NCBI RefSeq assembly: GCF_000377785.1
Contig: NZ_KB898724.1
Location: 248,001-312,000, forward strand
Origin: Thioalkalivibrio sp. ALJ24
Lineage (GTDB): Bacteria; Pseudomonadota; Gammaproteobacteria; Ectothiorhodospirales; Ectothiorhodospiraceae
DNA length: 64,000 nt
Direction: 5' to 3'
The notes beneath the pieces are model-generated. The model was given only the letters and a program-made list of their open reading frames with translations. It was not told the DNA's origin and made no database searches. The position numbers and the translations under genes were made by a program. This document shows, in pieces, positions 24,962 through 34,190 of the stretch; position 1 is the stretch's first letter, and each line of letters starts with the position of its first letter.

Positions 24962-26881
24962 ATGGATGAGCGCGATGCCTACGGCAAGGAGCAGTTCGAT
25001 CGCCAGCGGTATGTGACGCGGGTCGTGCTGGCCCTGGTGCTGCTGGCGGCCATGCTGGGCGCGATCGGCTGGCACACGGCCGGCCTGCAGATGGGCGCTC
25101 ACGAGCACTTTACCACCCTGTCCGAGAACAACCGGCTGCGCATCGAGCCCATCCCGCCCAGCCGCGGCGTGATCCGAGACCGTAACGGCGTGCTGCTGGC
25201 CGGCAACCGGGCCTCCTATCAGCTGGAGATCACGGTGGAGCAGGCGGGGGATCTGGATGCCCTGCTGGAACGGCTGGAAGATTTTGTCGAACTGTCCGAC
25301 GCGGACATCGAGCGGTTTCACCGCGGGGTGGGGCAGCGTCGCCCGTTCCAGCCGGTGCTGCTTAAGGCCGGGCTGGATGACGAGACCGTGGCCCATCTGT
25401 CGGTGGCGCGCCACGAGCTGCCCGGCGTCGAGGTGGAGGCGCGCCCCCTGCGCTACTATCCCGCCGGCGAGGCCTTCTCGCATGCCGTGGGCTATGTCGG
25501 CCGGATCACCCGCGAGGATCTGCAGCGCGTGGATCGGCGGGCCTACGCCGCGACCTCCCATATCGGCAAGACCGGCATCGAACGCTACTACGAGGACCTG
25601 CTGCATGGCCGTCCCGGATATCGGCAGGTGGAGGTCAACGCCCAGGGGCGGACCATCCGCGAGCTGGAGGTGACCCCGCCCGAGCCGGGGACCGATATCC
25701 ATCTGACCCTGGACTACAACCTGCAGCTGGCGGCCCGTCGTGCGCTGGGAGACCAGCGCGGGGCCATCGTGGCGATCGAACCAGCCACCGGTGACGTGCT
25801 TGCGATGGTCAGCGCCCCGGGCTTCGACGCCAATCCGTTCGTGAAGGGTCAGTCGCAGGAGGAATTCGCTACCTTGCGCGGCGACCCCATGCGGCCGTTG
25901 TTCAACCGGGTGCTGCACGGACGCTATCCCCCGGGTTCCACCATCAAGCCCATCGTGGCGCTGGCGGGGCTGCACGAGGAGGAAACCACGGCGGAGCGCG
26001 AGATGTTCGCCCGCGGCTACTACCAGTTGCCGGGCGACGACCGGCGTTTCCGCGACTGGCGGCGTGAGGGCCATGGCCGGGTGGACATGTCGCGGGCGAT
26101 CGCGGTGTCCTCGGACGTCTATTTCTACGACCTCGGCCATGAACTGGGCATCGACCGGATCACGCCCATGCTGGAGGCCTTCGGCATCGGCGAGCCCACC
26201 GGCCTGGACATCATCGGCGAGAGCACCGGCATCCGGCCGGGACGTGACTGGAAGCGCTCCACCCACGGTACCGTCTGGTACCCGGGCGAGACGCTGATCA
26301 CCGCCATCGGGCAGGGCTACATGCTCAGCACGCCGCTGCAGATGGCCGATTTCACGACCACCCTGGCGAACCGGGGCACGCGTCTGCGCCCGCGCCTGCT
26401 GCAGGCGATGGGCGATGGCCGCGACGACGCGATGGCCGAGACCCTGCTGCCGCGCGAACGCGCCCCGGTGGAGGTGGAACCGCAGCACTGGGACGTGATC
26501 CACGATGCCCTGGTGGAGGCGGTACACGAACCGCATGGCACCGCATGGGGCAGCATCGGCAGCACGCGTCCGGAATACACCATCGCCGGCAAGACCGGGA
26601 CCTCGCAGGTCTTCGGTCTGGAGCAGGACGAGGAGTACGACCAGGACGAACTGCCGCGGCACCTGTGGGACCACGCGCTGTTCACGGGCTACGCCCCGGC
26701 GGAGGATCCGCAGATCGCGGTGGCCGTGCTGGTGGAGCATGGTGGCAGCGGCGGCCGGGTGGCCGCGCCCAAGGCGCGCGAGGTGATGGATGCCTGGCTG
26801 CTGCGCGGCGGCGGTCTGGGAATCGAGGACGCGGTCGCGGACGCGGCCGAGGATCCGGATGACGAGGGGGACGGGGAATGA
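24962..26881 (+). CDS. mrdA: Penicillin-binding protein 2 (elongasome transpeptidase)
   Basis: Cross-links peptidoglycan during side-wall growth as the partner of RodA. The 639 residues have one N-terminal membrane helix (about 19-40), a PBP dimerisation domain beginning PIPPSRGVIRDRNGVLLAGN, and a transpeptidase domain with the catalytic SxxK at S326-K329 (PPGSTIKP), a second-motif region AIAVSSDVYFYDLG, and KTGT at 544-547. The C-terminal ~25 residues are very acidic. ATG 24962. It overlaps rodA as ATGA and opens the elongation cluster mrdA-rodA-mltB-rlpA-dacA. Confidence 0.97.
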   Translation: MDERDAYGKEQFDRQRYVTRVVLALVLLAAMLGAIGWHTAGLQMGAHEHFTTLSENNRLRIEPIPPSRGVIRDRNGVLLAGNRASYQLEITVEQAGDLDALLERLEDFVELSDADIERFHRGVGQRRPFQPVLLKAGLDDETVAHLSVARHELPGVEVEARPLRYYPAGEAFSHAVGYVGRITREDLQRVDRRAYAATSHIGKTGIERYYEDLLHGRPGYRQVEVNAQGRTIRELEVTPPEPGTDIHLTLDYNLQLAARRALGDQRGAIVAIEPATGDVLAMVSAPGFDANPFVKGQSQEEFATLRGDPMRPLFNRVLHGRYPPGSTIKPIVALAGLHEEETTAEREMFARGYYQLPGDDRRFRDWRREGHGRVDMSRAIAVSSDVYFYDLGHELGIDRITPMLEAFGIGEPTGLDIIGESTGIRPGRDWKRSTHGTVWYPGETLITAIGQGYMLSTPLQMADFTTTLANRGTRLRPRLLQAMGDGRDDAMAETLLPRERAPVEVEPQHWDVIHDALVEAVHEPHGTAWGSIGSTRPEYTIAGKTGTSQVFGLEQDEEYDQDELPRHLWDHALFTGYAPAEDPQIAVAVLVEHGGSGGRVAAPKAREVMDAWLLRGGGLGIEDAVADAAEDPDDEGDGE

Positions 26882-27996
26882 TCAGCGTGACCGGGCGCGA
26901 ACTTTCGGTCGGGCAATGGGCCCTGCGCAGCCTGCGTCTGGACGGGGCCCTGCTGCTGCTCCTGATCCTTCTGCTGCTGCTCGGGCTGGTGGTGCTGTTC
27001 AGTGCCACCGGCGAGAGCCTGGCCGCGCTGGAACGGCAGGTGCTGCGGATCGGTTTCGGGGTGGCGGCGATGCTGCTGATTGCGCAGGTGCCGGTACGGG
27101 TGCTGCGCGCGCTGGCACCCTGGCTGTTCGTCGGCGGCCTGGTGCTGCTGGTGGCGGTGCTGTTCTTCGGCGAGATCGGCAAGGGCGCGCGGCGCTGGCT
27201 GGACGTGGGGCTGGTGCGCTTCCAGCCCTCCGAGATCATGAAGCTGGCGGTGCCGATGATGGTCGCCTGGTACCTGTCGCTGCGGCAGGAGGCCCCGCGC
27301 GCGCGGGATCTGCTGGTGGTGGTGCCGATGATTCTGGTTCCGGTGTGGCTGATCATGGAACAGCCGGATCTGGGCACCGCGATGCTGGTGGCGGCGGCCG
27401 GCCTGCTGGTGATCTATCTGGCCGGTCTTTCCTGGCGCTGGTTCGCCGGGCTGGCCGTGGCCGCGGCCGCGGCGGCCCCGGTGCTGTGGCTGCAGATGCA
27501 CGACTACCAGCGCCAGCGGGTGCTGACCCTGTTCAATCCCGAGTCGGATCCGCTGGGGACCGGCTACCACATCATCCAGTCGCAGATCGCGATCGGTTCC
27601 GGGGGACTGTACGGCAAGGGCTGGCTCAACGGGACCCAGTCGCAGCTGGATTTCCTGCCGGAGCGGTCCACCGATTTCATCTTCGCGGTGTATGCCGAGG
27701 AGTTCGGCTTTATCGGCGTGGTGCTGATGCTGGCCCTTTACTTCGCCATCGTCGGGCGCGCGCTGTGGCTGGCGGCGCTGGCGCAGGACCGGTTCGCCCG
27801 TCTGCTGGGCGGCAGCATCGCCCTGACCTTCGCGGTCTACATGGTCGTCAACATCGGCATGGTCACCGGATTGTTGCCGGTGGTGGGGGTTCCGCTGCCT
27901 CTTGTGAGCTATGGCGGAACATCACTGGTGACGCTCATGGTGGCCTTCGGTATTCTCATGAGCATTGCCTCCGAAAAACGTCTGGTGAACCGATGA
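26878..27996 (+). CDS. rodA: RodA peptidoglycan glycosyltransferase (SEDS family)
   Basis: Polymerises lipid II into glycan strands in the elongasome together with PBP2. The 372 residues form about ten membrane helices. SEDS signatures include GKGARRWLDVGLVRFQPSEI, the catalytic-loop region MEQPDLGTAMLVAAAGL, ERSTDFIFAVYAEEFGFIGV, and GLLPVVGVPLPLVSYGGTS near the end. Its start overlaps the mrdA stop and its stop overlaps the mltB start, both as ATGA. Confidence 0.97.
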   Translation: MISVTGRELSVGQWALRSLRLDGALLLLLILLLLLGLVVLFSATGESLAALERQVLRIGFGVAAMLLIAQVPVRVLRALAPWLFVGGLVLLVAVLFFGEIGKGARRWLDVGLVRFQPSEIMKLAVPMMVAWYLSLRQEAPRARDLLVVVPMILVPVWLIMEQPDLGTAMLVAAAGLLVIYLAGLSWRWFAGLAVAAAAAAPVLWLQMHDYQRQRVLTLFNPESDPLGTGYHIIQSQIAIGSGGLYGKGWLNGTQSQLDFLPERSTDFIFAVYAEEFGFIGVVLMLALYFAIVGRALWLAALAQDRFARLLGGSIALTFAVYMVVNIGMVTGLLPVVGVPLPLVSYGGTSLVTLMVAFGILMSIASEKRLVNR

Positions 27997-28997
27997 AGCC
28001 CCTTGATCCACGCCGCCCGCTGGCGATCGTTGCCGCCTGTGTGCTCGCCCTGTCCGCGTCGGCCGCGGCCTCCGAATACCGGGCCGGCGAGACCCCTTAT
28101 CTTGAACGTTCGGAGGTCCGGGACTTCATCGACGAAAAGGTCGAGGCGGGCTTTGAACGCGAATGGCTGGAAGAACTGTTCGAGGAGGCGCAGCCGCGCC
28201 AGGACATCATCGACAGCATCTCCAGCCCGGCCGAAGCCCTGCCGTGGAAGGACTATCGGCCGATCTTCGTGAACGAACGCCGGGTGCGCCGCGGGCGCGA
28301 GTTCATGGAGGAGCAGGCGGAATGGCTGGAGCGCGCCGAGGAGCGCTTCGGCGTCGAACCGGAGATGATCACGGCGATCATCGGCATCGAGACCGATTAC
28401 GGACGCAACACCGGCAGTACCCGCGTGCTGGATGCCCTGGTGACGCTCGGGTTCGACTACCCGCCGCGGGCGGCTTTCTTCCGCAGCGAGCTGGGCCACC
28501 TGCTGGAGCTGGTGGAGGAGGAAGACCTCGAGATCCTCGAGCTGAACGGTTCCTATGCCGGCGCAATGGGCTACGGCCAGTTCATCTCCTCCAGCTACCG
28601 CCATTACGCGGTGGATTTCGATGACTCCGGGCGGCGTGATCTGCTGGGCTCCTGGCCCGACGCGATCGGCAGCGTGGCGAACTACTTCGCCGAGCACGAC
28701 TGGCGCTGGGGGCAGCCGGTGGTGGTCCGCGCCGAGGTCGACGATCATCCCGAGGAGCTCGTCGAGCAGGGCTACACCGCCCGCTTCGACCTGAACGAGC
28801 TGGCCGAACACGGCGTGCGCCCGGCCGACCCCGACTCGGTCGATCCGGACCGTGATTATTCGCTGGTCCATCTGGAGGCCGACGAGGGCGACGTCTATTA
28901 TCTGGGCTATCCGAATTTCTACGTGATCACGCGATACAACCGGAGCCCGCTGTATGCGATGGCCGCCCATGAGCTGGCGCAGGCACTGTACGACTGA
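27993..28997 (+). CDS. mltB: Membrane-bound lytic transglycosylase B
   Basis: Cleaves peptidoglycan to 1,6-anhydromuropeptides. The 334 residues carry an N-terminal signal (LAIVAACVLALSASAAASEY) without a lipobox cysteine, so unlike E. coli MltB this one looks soluble-periplasmic. The catalytic glutamate is in EMITAIIGIETDYGRNTGST, with ALVTLGFDYPPRAAFFRSEL and SYAGAMGYGQFISSSYRHYA further on. It overlaps rodA by 4 bases, tying glycan cutting to elongation. The long open frame starting at 26790 spans rodA in another frame and is not a fusion. Confidence 0.94.
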   Translation: MKPLDPRRPLAIVAACVLALSASAAASEYRAGETPYLERSEVRDFIDEKVEAGFEREWLEELFEEAQPRQDIIDSISSPAEALPWKDYRPIFVNERRVRRGREFMEEQAEWLERAEERFGVEPEMITAIIGIETDYGRNTGSTRVLDALVTLGFDYPPRAAFFRSELGHLLELVEEEDLEILELNGSYAGAMGYGQFISSSYRHYAVDFDDSGRRDLLGSWPDAIGSVANYFAEHDWRWGQPVVVRAEVDDHPEELVEQGYTARFDLNELAEHGVRPADPDSVDPDRDYSLVHLEADEGDVYYLGYPNFYVITRYNRSPLYAMAAHELAQALYD

Positions 28998-29010
28998 TCC
29001 GCGCGTTGCA

Positions 29011-29955
29011 ATGCGGTTCGGTGCCGGCGGGGCAACGCTGGCGCTCGGGCTGATCCTCGCCGGCTGTTCGGGGACCCCGGATCGCGACCGTCCGCTGGGA
29101 GATGCGGCCTACGACAGCTATCCCGAGCCCGACGAGGTCCCCCGCGATCTGGCACTGCTCCCGGATGCCGAGCCCACCGACGAACCGCCCAGCCGGTACG
29201 GCAATCCGCCCGAATACGAGGTCTTCGGCCAGCGTTACGTGACCCTGTCCTCCGCGGACGGCTTCGAGGAGGAGGGAGTGGCCTCCTGGTATGGCACGAA
29301 GTTCCACGGCCGCCGTACTTCCAGTGGCGAGCCCTACGACATGTACGCGATGACCGCCGCGCACAAGAAGCTGCCGCTGCCAAGTTTCGTGGAAGTCGAG
29401 CACCTGGAGAACGGGAATCGGGTAGTGGTGCGGGTGAATGATCGTGGCCCGTTCGTGGACGACCGCATCATCGACCTTTCCTATGCCGCGGCCCATCGTC
29501 TGGGCATGACCGACGAGGGCGTGGCGCCGGTGCGGATCCGCGCGGTGGGGCCGGGCGACGTGAACGGCGAGCCGCAGGTCGCGGAGCAGGAGGCGTCCGA
29601 GGCCGAGGCGCCGGAACGGGTGGCGGAGCCGAACTCGCGCCAAAATACGGGTCGCAACGAGGCGACCGGGACCCGGCAGGTCGCGGCGGTGCCGGATGAC
29701 GCGTCGATCGGTAACGGGGCGGCGCGTTATATCCAGGTCGGGGCCTTCGGCGAGCGCACGAGCGCACAGCGGCTGCGCGAAAGCCTGCAGGCGGAGGGTT
29801 TTCGCGTCAGCGAGATCGGGCGAGTGGAGACCGCGGCCGGGCAGGAGCTTCATCGCGTGCGCGTCGGCCCGCTGCATGATGACAAGGCGGTCCGGGAGAC
29901 CGCCCGGAAACTGGAGTCGGTGGCGCCCGGCGATCTGCGTATCGTGACCGATTAG
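29011..29955 (+). CDS. rlpA: RlpA septal/rare lipoprotein with SPOR domain
   Basis: Lytic transglycosylase-type outer-membrane lipoprotein. The 314 residues begin with a lipoprotein signal and lipobox LILAGC. The double-psi beta-barrel spans GVASWYGTKFHGRRTSSGEP, MTAAHKKLPLPS and RVVVRVNDRGPFVDDRIIDL; the C-terminal SPOR domain (about 235-310, YIQVGAFGERTSAQRLRESL) binds denuded glycan. A polar Glu/Ala/Asn linker separates the two. Start chosen at ATG 29011 from the signal peptide; the frame is open 19 codons upstream. Lgt in this window would lipidate it. Confidence 0.93.
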   Translation: MRFGAGGATLALGLILAGCSGTPDRDRPLGDAAYDSYPEPDEVPRDLALLPDAEPTDEPPSRYGNPPEYEVFGQRYVTLSSADGFEEEGVASWYGTKFHGRRTSSGEPYDMYAMTAAHKKLPLPSFVEVEHLENGNRVVVRVNDRGPFVDDRIIDLSYAAAHRLGMTDEGVAPVRIRAVGPGDVNGEPQVAEQEASEAEAPERVAEPNSRQNTGRNEATGTRQVAAVPDDASIGNGAARYIQVGAFGERTSAQRLRESLQAEGFRVSEIGRVETAAGQELHRVRVGPLHDDKAVRETARKLESVAPGDLRIVTD

Positions 29956-30026
29956 GGACCCCGGTGGCGCGCGGGTCTGGTATCTTGGGGACCCCTGCGA
30001 CCCACCATCGGAGATCACGTCGGTTC

Positions 30027-31262
30027 ATGAAGGCATTGATTCGCATCATCCTGGTTTTATCTGTTTTCGCTCTGGTTTTTCCGCTGGCGGCCAGTGCCGT
30101 CGAGCTGGAGCTGCCGCGGCCCGGTAGCGGCCCCTCGGCGCCGGGCAGCATCCCGTCCCCGCCGTCCGATGTCACGGCGTCCAGTTATGTGCTCAAGGAC
30201 TTCGAATCGGGGGCGGTACTGGCGGAGCGCAATGCGACCGAGCGGCGCGAACCGGCCAGCCTGACCAAGCTGATGACGGCGTACGTGGTCTTCGGTGAGA
30301 TCCGTGACGGGCGCATGTCGCTGGACGAAGAAGTGACCATCAGTGAACGCGCCTGGCGTACCGGCATGCAGGGTGCGTCGCGGATGTTCATCGAGGTGGG
30401 CGAGGAGGTCGCGGTCGAGGACCTGCTGCGCGGCATGATCATCCAGTCCGGCAACGATGCCTCCACGGCGCTGGCGGAACGGGTGGCCGGCTCGGAGGGT
30501 GCGTTCGTCGACATGATGAACAACCAGGCCCGGCGCCTGGGCATGCGCGACTCCTATTTCGCCAACCCGCACGGCTTGCCGGAGGAGGAGTCCCAGTACA
30601 CCACCGCGGCCGACATGGCGGTCCTCGCACGGGCGCTGATCCGTGAATTCCCCGACCTCTACGGCCTGTATTCCGAGCGGTCCTTCGAATATGCGGATAT
30701 CGAGCAGAGCAACCGCAATCTCCTGCTGTGGCGGGATGCCGGTTTCGACGGGTTGAAGACCGGCTGGACCTCGGCGGCCGGCTACAACCTGGTGTCCTCG
30801 GCCGACCGCAACGACCGGCGGCTGGTGTCGGTGGTGATGGGCATCGAGGCCTCGGATCACGCGACCGGCGGTACGCGGCGCGCGAATGAATCCCAGGCGC
30901 TGGTGAACTGGGGCATGCGCTTTACCGCCACCCGGCAGCTGTTCAACGGGGGCGAGGCACTGGGGACGCCAAGGGTGTACCGCGGCAGCGAACAGGAGGT
31001 CCCGGTTGGACTGGCGGAGGATTTCTGGGTGGTGATCCCGCCGGACGAGGGCGAAGAGCTGTCGGCCACGATGGAAATCGATCACCCGCTGGAGGCGCCC
31101 CTGTCCGCCGGCCAGAGGGTGGGTCGCGTGGTCGCCACTCTGGACGGGGAAACGGTGCACGAGCAGCCTCTGATCACGCTGCAGGACGTCGACACTGGCG
31201 GTTTCGTGCGGCGTGGCTGGGACGGCGCGGCGCTGTGGGTGCAGTCGGTGTGGCCGTTCTGA
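30027..31262 (+). CDS. dacA: D-alanyl-D-alanine carboxypeptidase (PBP5/6 type)
   Basis: Removes the terminal D-Ala from muropeptide stems. The 411 residues: signal peptide ending ASAVE, a Pro/Ser-rich spacer, S11 peptidase domain with SLTK at 78-81, SGN at 141-143 and KTG at 244-246, followed by the PBP5 C-terminal domain. An amphipathic membrane anchor is expected at the end (GWDGAALWVQSVWPF). ATG 30027 follows a weak GGAGA. The released D-alanine fits with dat directly downstream. Confidence 0.96.
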   Translation: MKALIRIILVLSVFALVFPLAASAVELELPRPGSGPSAPGSIPSPPSDVTASSYVLKDFESGAVLAERNATERREPASLTKLMTAYVVFGEIRDGRMSLDEEVTISERAWRTGMQGASRMFIEVGEEVAVEDLLRGMIIQSGNDASTALAERVAGSEGAFVDMMNNQARRLGMRDSYFANPHGLPEEESQYTTAADMAVLARALIREFPDLYGLYSERSFEYADIEQSNRNLLLWRDAGFDGLKTGWTSAAGYNLVSSADRNDRRLVSVVMGIEASDHATGGTRRANESQALVNWGMRFTATRQLFNGGEALGTPRVYRGSEQEVPVGLAEDFWVVIPPDEGEELSATMEIDHPLEAPLSAGQRVGRVVATLDGETVHEQPLITLQDVDTGGFVRRGWDGAALWVQSVWPF

Positions 31263-31269
31263 GGCAGTC

Positions 31270-32181
31270 ATGAGCGTCGCGCTGTTCAATGGCGAATTCC
31301 TGCCGCTGGAGTCGGTACGGATTTCGCCGCTGGATCGGGGCTTCCTGTTCGGGGACTCGGTTTACGAGGTGATCCCCAGCTATGGCGGCCGGTTCTTTCT
31401 GCTCGATGCGCATCTGGACCGTCTCGCGCGCTCGCTGGAGGCGATTCGCCTGCCGGATCCGCTCGATCGTGCGCAATGGGAAGAACAGCTGACCGCGCTG
31501 CTGCACCACAACGGCGCCGGGGCGGGGGCGGCGGAGGGTGCGGACGGTCCGCCGCCGGATCTGGGGGTCTATCTGCAGGTCACTCGCGGCGTGGCCCCGC
31601 GTGATCATGCCTTTCCCGAGAACCCCCGGCCCACGGTGCTGGGCATGGTGAGCCCGATCCGACCGCTGGCCCCGACGGTGCGCGAAGAGGGCCTGAACGC
31701 GGTCACCCGCACGGATGATCGCTGGGGCCGCTGTGACATCAAGGCCACGACCCTGCTGGCGAACGTGCTGGCGCGTCAGGAAGCGGCGGAGGCCGGCGCG
31801 GCGGAGGCATTGCTGCTGCGCGACGGTCGCCTGACCGAGGGTGCGGCCAGCAACGCCTTCGTGGTGCGCGACGGGACGGTGATCACGCCACCGCTGGATC
31901 CCGGCCTGCTGCCCGGCGTGACGCGCGGCTTCGTCCTCGAGCTGGCCCGGCGCGCGGGCCTGCCGGTGGCGCAGCGGGCGGTAACCGATGCGGAACTGCG
32001 CGCCGCCGACGAGGTCTGGCTCAGCAGTTCCACCCGCGAACTGCTCCCGGTGACCCGCATCGACGGCCAGCCGGTGGGCAGTGGCCGACCGGGCCCCGTG
32101 TGGGCCCGTCTGCACGCCGACTACCAGGCCGCCAAGGCCGAAGCCACGCGCCAACCGCCGGAGGCCCTGTCCCATGAGTGA
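31270..32181 (+). CDS. dat: D-amino acid aminotransferase
   Basis: PLP class IV aminotransferase interconverting D-alanine and D-glutamate with their keto acids, supplying peptidoglycan D-amino acids. The 303 residues begin MSVALFNGEFLPLESVRISP; LDRGFLFGDSVYEVIPSYGG is the conserved opening. The PLP lysine is in RWGRCDIKATTLLANVLARQ and the phosphate-binding region is LTEGAASNAFVVRDG. Branched-chain aminotransferase or 4-amino-4-deoxychorismate lyase are the alternative family members, but placement between dacA and ybeD favours D-amino acids. Starts 8 bases after the dacA stop and overlaps ybeD by 8 bases. Confidence 0.9.
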   Translation: MSVALFNGEFLPLESVRISPLDRGFLFGDSVYEVIPSYGGRFFLLDAHLDRLARSLEAIRLPDPLDRAQWEEQLTALLHHNGAGAGAAEGADGPPPDLGVYLQVTRGVAPRDHAFPENPRPTVLGMVSPIRPLAPTVREEGLNAVTRTDDRWGRCDIKATTLLANVLARQEAAEAGAAEALLLRDGRLTEGAASNAFVVRDGTVITPPLDPGLLPGVTRGFVLELARRAGLPVAQRAVTDAELRAADEVWLSSSTRELLPVTRIDGQPVGSGRPGPVWARLHADYQAAKAEATRQPPEALSHE

Positions 32182-32449
32182 TGAACAGGAACGCGAGACC
32201 CTGATCGAATTTCCCTGCCGCTTCCCGATCAAGGTCATGGGGGATTCGCACCCCGAGCTGATGGAAGCGGTCGAATCCTGCGTGAAAGAACACGTGGATG
32301 ACCCGGACGACGCGGTGATCCAGCAGCGCGCCTCCAGCGGCGGCCGCTTCGTCGGCATCACCGTGACCTTCACCGCGACCAGCCAGCTGCAGCTGGACCG
32401 TCTTTACCGGGCGTTGGGGCAGTGCAACCGGGTCCGGATGATCCTCTGA
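32174..32449 (+). CDS. ybeD: DUF493 family protein YbeD
   Basis: 91-residue protein with an ACT-like ferredoxin fold, usually found between dacA and lipB. Segments: [40 protein letters not shown] and [18 protein letters not shown]. Role unproven; genomic association suggests a regulatory link with lipoate metabolism. Overlaps both neighbours. Confidence 0.94.
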   Translation: MSDEQERETLIEFPCRFPIKVMGDSHPELMEAVESCVKEHVDDPDDAVIQQRASSGGRFVGITVTFTATSQLQLDRLYRALGQCNRVRMIL

Positions 32450-33150
32450 GCCGGGTCCGGATCTGCCAGCTCGGCGAGCAGCCCTACCTGCCGGTCTGGC
32501 GGGCGATGCGGCTGCATGCGAGCGAGCGTGGCCCGGACACCCCGGATCAGCTGTGGTGCGTGCGCCACCCGCCGGTCTTTACCCAGGGGCGCAACGGTCG
32601 CGCCGAGCATCTTCTGGATCCCGGTGCGGTGCCGGTGGTGGGCATCGACCGTGGCGGCCAGGTCACCTGGCACGGGCCGGGCCAGCTGGTGGTGTACACC
32701 CTGCTGGACCTGCCGCGTCGCGGCCTCGGCGTGCGCGCTCTGGTCGAGCGTCTGGAACAGGCGGTGATCGACACCCTGGCGCACTGGGACATCGCGGCGG
32801 CGCGCCGGTCGGGCGCCCCCGGGGTCTACGTGGGAGACGCCAAGATCGCCGCGCTGGGACTGCGGGTGCGCCGCGGGATCAGCATCCATGGGCTGGCGCT
32901 GAACGTGGACCCGGCGCTGTCGGCCTTCGGTCGAATCCATCCCTGCGGTTACGCCGGGCTCGCGACCACCTCGGTGGCCGCGGAGGGCGGTCCTCGGGAT
33001 CCGGAGGTCGTCAGGCGGGCGCTGCTGCGGGCGCTGCTCGCGCGGCTGGCCGTTGACCGGGATGCGCCGCCGCCCGTCGGCGAGCCCGCGGCGGAACTGC
33101 CGCAGGAACTGATCCGCTGCCTCGCACGGCCGCTGGCTACGCCGGCCTGA
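32422..33150 (+). CDS. lipB: Octanoyl-[ACP]:protein octanoyltransferase
   Basis: Transfers octanoyl from acyl carrier protein to lipoyl domains (GcvH, 2-oxoacid dehydrogenases), forming a thioester with its cysteine. The 242 residues contain [17 protein letters not shown], the lysine in [15 protein letters not shown], and the catalytic cysteine in [13 protein letters not shown]. The GTG at 32422 is the only reasonable start in frame, giving a 28-base overlap with ybeD; a CTG at 32446 cannot be excluded. Converges on lipA, which completes the cofactor. Confidence 0.94.
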   Translation: MQPGPDDPLSRVRICQLGEQPYLPVWRAMRLHASERGPDTPDQLWCVRHPPVFTQGRNGRAEHLLDPGAVPVVGIDRGGQVTWHGPGQLVVYTLLDLPRRGLGVRALVERLEQAVIDTLAHWDIAAARRSGAPGVYVGDAKIAALGLRVRRGISIHGLALNVDPALSAFGRIHPCGYAGLATTSVAAEGGPRDPEVVRRALLRALLARLAVDRDAPPPVGEPAAELPQELIRCLARPLATPA

Positions 33151-33181
33151 CCCGGCCCCGCGCAAGGCGGACAGGGCCGGG
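33151..33181. terminator. Bidirectional hairpin between lipB and lipA
   Basis: CCCGGCCC (33151-33158) pairs exactly with GGGCCGGG (33174-33181) in the 43-bp gap between the convergent stops. There is no T-tract on either side. Confidence 0.55.
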
Positions 33182-33193
33182 CACTCAGGGAGT

Positions 33194-34162
33194 TCAGACC
33201 GCCTCGGACGCCTCGGTGACGCCCTGCGCCTGCAGGTCGGCGTGGTAGGAGGAGCGGACCATGGGGCCGCTGGCCACCTGCCGGAAGCCCATCTCGCGGG
33301 CGCGCTCGCCAAGCTCGTCGAACTCGTCCGGCGTGAGGAAGCGGGTGACCGGCAGGTGGTGCCGCGAGGGCTGCAGATACTGGCCGAGGGTCAGCATGTC
33401 GCATCCATGGTCGCGCAGATCCTGCAGGACCTGCAGCAGTTCGTCGCGTTCCTCGCCCAGACCCAGCATCAGCCCGGACTTGGTGGGGACGCCCGGATGC
33501 TGCTCCCGGAAACGACGAAGCAGGTCCAGCGACCACTGGTAATCGGCGCCCGGGCGCGCCTCGCGGTACAGCCGCGGCACGGTCTCGAGGTTGTGGTTGA
33601 AGACGTCCGGCGGGGCCTGGCGCATGATCTCCAGCGCGCGATCCATGCGCCCGCGGAAGTCGGGGACCAGGACTTCGATCTTCGTTTGCGGGGTGCGGCT
33701 GCGGATCTCGCGGATGCAGTCGACGAAGTGGCCGGCGCCGCCGTCACGCAGGTCGTCGCGGTCCACGGAGGTGATCACCACGTACTTCAGGCCGAGGACC
33801 TCGATGGTCTCGGCCAGATGCCGGGGTTCTTCCGGGTCCAGGGGGTCCGGGCGGCCGTGGGCCACGTCGCAGAATGGACAGCGCCGGGTGCAGACCTCGC
33901 CCATGATCATGAACGTGGCCGTGCCATGGTTGAAGCATTCACCAAGGTTGGGGCAGCTGGCCTCCTCGCACACGGTGACCAGTTTCTGTTTGCGCAGCAG
34001 GCCCTTGATGCGCTGGACCTCGGGGCGCGCCTGGCTCTGAGCGCGGATCCACGAGGGTTTGCGCTGCGGACGCGTGGTCGGGTTGATCTTCACCGGGATG
34101 CGCGAAACCTTGTCGGCGGCGCGCTGTTTTTCGCCCGGCTGGGGGCGGCGGGTTGCGGTCAT
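33194..34162 (-). CDS. lipA: Lipoyl synthase
   Basis: Radical SAM enzyme inserting two sulfurs into protein-bound octanoyl. The 322 residues hold both iron-sulfur sites: the auxiliary cluster [12 protein letters not shown] and the SAM cluster [13 protein letters not shown]. The C-terminal serine that ligates the auxiliary cluster is expected in [32 protein letters not shown] and [16 protein letters not shown] are conserved. Convergent to lipB, and the first gene after the two HDOD regulators on the minus strand (28-base gap). Confidence 0.97.
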   Translation of the reverse strand: MTATRRPQPGEKQRAADKVSRIPVKINPTTRPQRKPSWIRAQSQARPEVQRIKGLLRKQKLVTVCEEASCPNLGECFNHGTATFMIMGEVCTRRCPFCDVAHGRPDPLDPEEPRHLAETIEVLGLKYVVITSVDRDDLRDGGAGHFVDCIREIRSRTPQTKIEVLVPDFRGRMDRALEIMRQAPPDVFNHNLETVPRLYREARPGADYQWSLDLLRRFREQHPGVPTKSGLMLGLGEERDELLQVLQDLRDHGCDMLTLGQYLQPSRHHLPVTRFLTPDEFDELGERAREMGFRQVASGPMVRSSYHADLQAQGVTEASEAV

Positions 34163-34190
34163 GGTTCGGGTTCCTGCGGCCTTCGGTGGA

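Noticed and set aside
26790-28997. Apparent 735-residue fusion reaching through rodA into mltB
   Set aside because: The first part is rodA read in another frame; mltB has its own ATG at 27993, signal peptide and ATGA coupling.
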